The notes below the pieces were generated by a model. That model saw only the letters and a list, made by a program, of their open reading frames with translations. It was not told where the DNA came from and did no database searches. DNA of 64,000 nt from Terebella lapidaria. Lineage: Eukaryota > Annelida > Polychaeta > Terebellida > Terebellidae. Shown here one piece after another: positions 62,201 through 64,000 of this stretch (its first letter is position 1; the number at the start of each line of letters is the position of its first letter). The position numbers and the translations under genes were made by a program. Location of the stretch: NCBI GenBank assembly GCA_949152475.1, contig OX424562.1:22816209-22880208 (forward strand). Direction: 5' to 3'.

Positions 62201-63880
62201 TGCCGAAGGTCTATCGAGACGAAGTGGAACAGGAGATAGAGGAAGAACTGGACAGGCAGGAGGATGAAGAGTCGCGCGGAGATGGAGAGAGGAAGAAATC
62301 CAAGGCTGAGGTCTCCAAAAGTGACTTCCCAATCAAGTTAGTGGTGACATAATTCTGGAAAGTCACAGTGATAAACAACAAGTTTAAGGTCTTCAACACG
62401 ATCAGGCATATTTTAGTCCATATTTTAATCATTTTCAACTTCATGTATAATATTGTAGTAACCAATAAATAGAGCTCACATAGATGTTGGTAGACAACGA
62501 ATTGATGTGTATCGTGTGGAACAAACCTGTCAATCAGGAATAGCACAATTCTTTACCATTTACATATACAACACAGGTCTCTTCTGTCAGTGGTGGCTGA
62601 GACCCGGCCTGAGTGGGCCAGACGGTTGCAAGGTTACGACGCCTCTCGCCAGAAGGCAGACGCCCTCTTGAGTGACATCCACAAGTCCACCGGGGAGGAG
62701 AACGGTGCCGAGATCTGGAGCAAGTACAAGGAGGCCACGAAACACAGCCAAGAGGTGGGAGTGTCTGGGATATTCATTAATATATAGTGGACATTTGTGA
62801 CTTCTATTGGGTGTCATAATGTCCCCTTCACTATTTCAAGTACAAGTAGGTAAAATATCCCACAATCTGTACAATTATAGTGTATATGGGCAATGTCGCA
62901 GACATAGGCCTACATTGTACACTGTATTGCAATGTTGTTGAAGTATACCAGTTGTCCAGACAGCAGTGTTTTAACCAGTATATACTTTGTGAATGTGTGT
63001 ATATATAGACACGATGCTTTAACTTTTAGAATGGCCAACCAGATGAAGAATTGCAGCCGAAAGTAGCTCAGCCTGGTGTCGGCCCATATCCTGATGTTGT
63101 CCCCGGCTGTGACTTTTACAGACTACCTCATAAGGTATGTACTGCAGGCATCTGTTAAAGAGTTCATCTTTTAGACTTCTGGAAATGTGTCATGTACATG
63201 TGTAACATTTGACATACATTTGAAAACCAACTACTACAGTAAATGTCTTATAAATAAAAGAAAACCTTTCTTGAGAGAACACTATAGAAATAGTTATTCT
63301 TAAGAGAAAGGTTTAACTTTATTATGAGTTTTGCTTTGTAAAGGATGGTGCTAATAAGAGAGTTGGAAATCCACTTGCGAAGGACTTCCTCAGTAAGATC
63401 GAGGAGGGTGTGCTCAAGTCTCGGAACGGCAGCGACGCAGAGATCGTCCTAAAGTGCAGCAAAATGTGCTCGTACTGGAAAAATAACATGGACAGAATCA
63501 GGTGACTTTCAGTGACACAATTATACTGATGGAAAATCAATACTAGTATATAAATATGTGGTGATCAGTCATGACATTGCTGATATGATATTTGGTGTTT
63601 CAGATCTCAAATGGCTGTGCATTTAGAACCAGAAGAACTGCCGGATGTTGTCACAAGGTAGAATTCTGGTGGTCTATATGTGGTGAATGTTAATTGTGAT
63701 GTGCCATATAGATAAAAAAAAACGAGTGCGGCAATGTCACCAATATTTCCCTTGTATTGCAGTAACCCAGCTTATGATGCGCATTCGACTTATGGCGCAA
63801 TTTTACCAAGGGTGGTCACCGCAGGAACTGTGACTAGGAGGGCTGTGGAGGCCACTTGGCTGACTGCCAGTAATGCTTAT
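59266..63880 (+). CDS. POLG: DNA polymerase gamma catalytic subunit, N-terminal 826 aa (partial)
   Basis: Exons: 59266-59897, 60020-60215, 60307-60465, 60753-60893, 61031-61110, 61245-61427, 61605-61683, 61811-61905, 62037-62336, 62577-62754, 63030-63134, 63344-63501, 63604-63657, 63763-63880, then a donor; the rest lies beyond the window. All junctions are GT-AG and in phase. This is the mitochondrial DNA replicase. The N-terminus is basic with one acidic residue in the first 25, fitting a targeting peptide. The exonuclease motifs are visible: VFDVEV (Exo I), [10 protein letters not shown] (Exo II) and YCASDV (Exo III). [43 protein letters not shown] and [20 protein letters not shown] follow, matching known POLG order. 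The linker has a charged insert (exons 8-9). The polymerase A, B and C motifs are not in this window. The start was chosen as the first Met after the acceptor at 59235. Confidence 0.93.
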
Positions 63881-64000
63881 GTATGTCGATTTGTTGGTAT
63901 AATTATGCGATAAAATTTCCTCTTCTGATACACATAGATATACATGTACATGTCGCTTTATGTTTTTATGTGTATTTTCGCTTAACCTCTCCACTTCGGT
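63881..64000 (+). other. Start of a POLG intron at the window edge
   Basis: The donor GTATGT follows TAATGCTTAT. No further acceptor or exon is visible before the window ends. Confidence 0.8.

Overview
This is animal (metazoan) nuclear DNA, most likely from a marine invertebrate. Genes are split by GT-AG introns, coding exons sit in AT-rich DNA, and introns and spacers are packed with tandem-repeat-bearing mobile elements of a kind common in molluscs, brachiopods and similar genomes. I cannot name the species. I assembled four host genes from the sequence, all on the + strand: two tandem paralogous genes for a short membrane-anchored collagen-like protein (8014-13027 and 16023-25467), a complete 29-exon LRRK1-type gene (34683-51716), and the 5' part of POLG, the mitochondrial DNA polymerase gamma catalytic subunit (59266 to at least 63880, running off the right edge).

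Layout: 1-2030 is a quasi-palindromic 20-bp minisatellite in two blocks. 2056-5190 is a decayed hairpin-ended repeat element. 5200-7740 holds no gene that I can support. 7745-13500 is collagen gene A, with a rolling-circle-like element carrying 147-bp satellite monomers in its last intron. 13500-15780 is spacer. 15800-25770 is collagen gene B, whose first intron holds a three-layer nest: an outer satellite element, a LINE inserted in it, and an inner satellite element. 25780-34680 holds a decayed LINE, two reversed repeat elements, several MITE-like inverted-repeat elements, a microsatellite and unassigned DNA. 34683-52590 is LRRK1 with mobile elements in at least four introns. 52621-56327 holds three more hairpin elements, one nested in another. 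56328-59265 is spacer. 59266-64000 is POLG.

The collagen genes encode secreted-then-anchored trimers: signal peptide, 50 Gly-X-Y triplets with two conserved breaks, and one C-terminal membrane helix. Both reconstructed proteins are 251 residues, with identical exon lengths and shared promoter motifs at identical spacing. LRRK1 is a Roc-COR GTPase plus kinase. POLG is the mitochondrial replicase, here showing its exonuclease half and linker; the polymerase active site lies beyond the window.

The most interesting non-gene signal is a shared architecture among unrelated-looking repeat families: a terminal hairpin, internal tandem repeats, then an inverted copy of half of the first hairpin followed by a second small hairpin. 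The stems differ between families by compensating changes, so structure appears conserved rather than sequence. This resembles what is known for Helitron2/Helentron rolling-circle elements. I saw no LTR pair and no capsid- or envelope-like frame.
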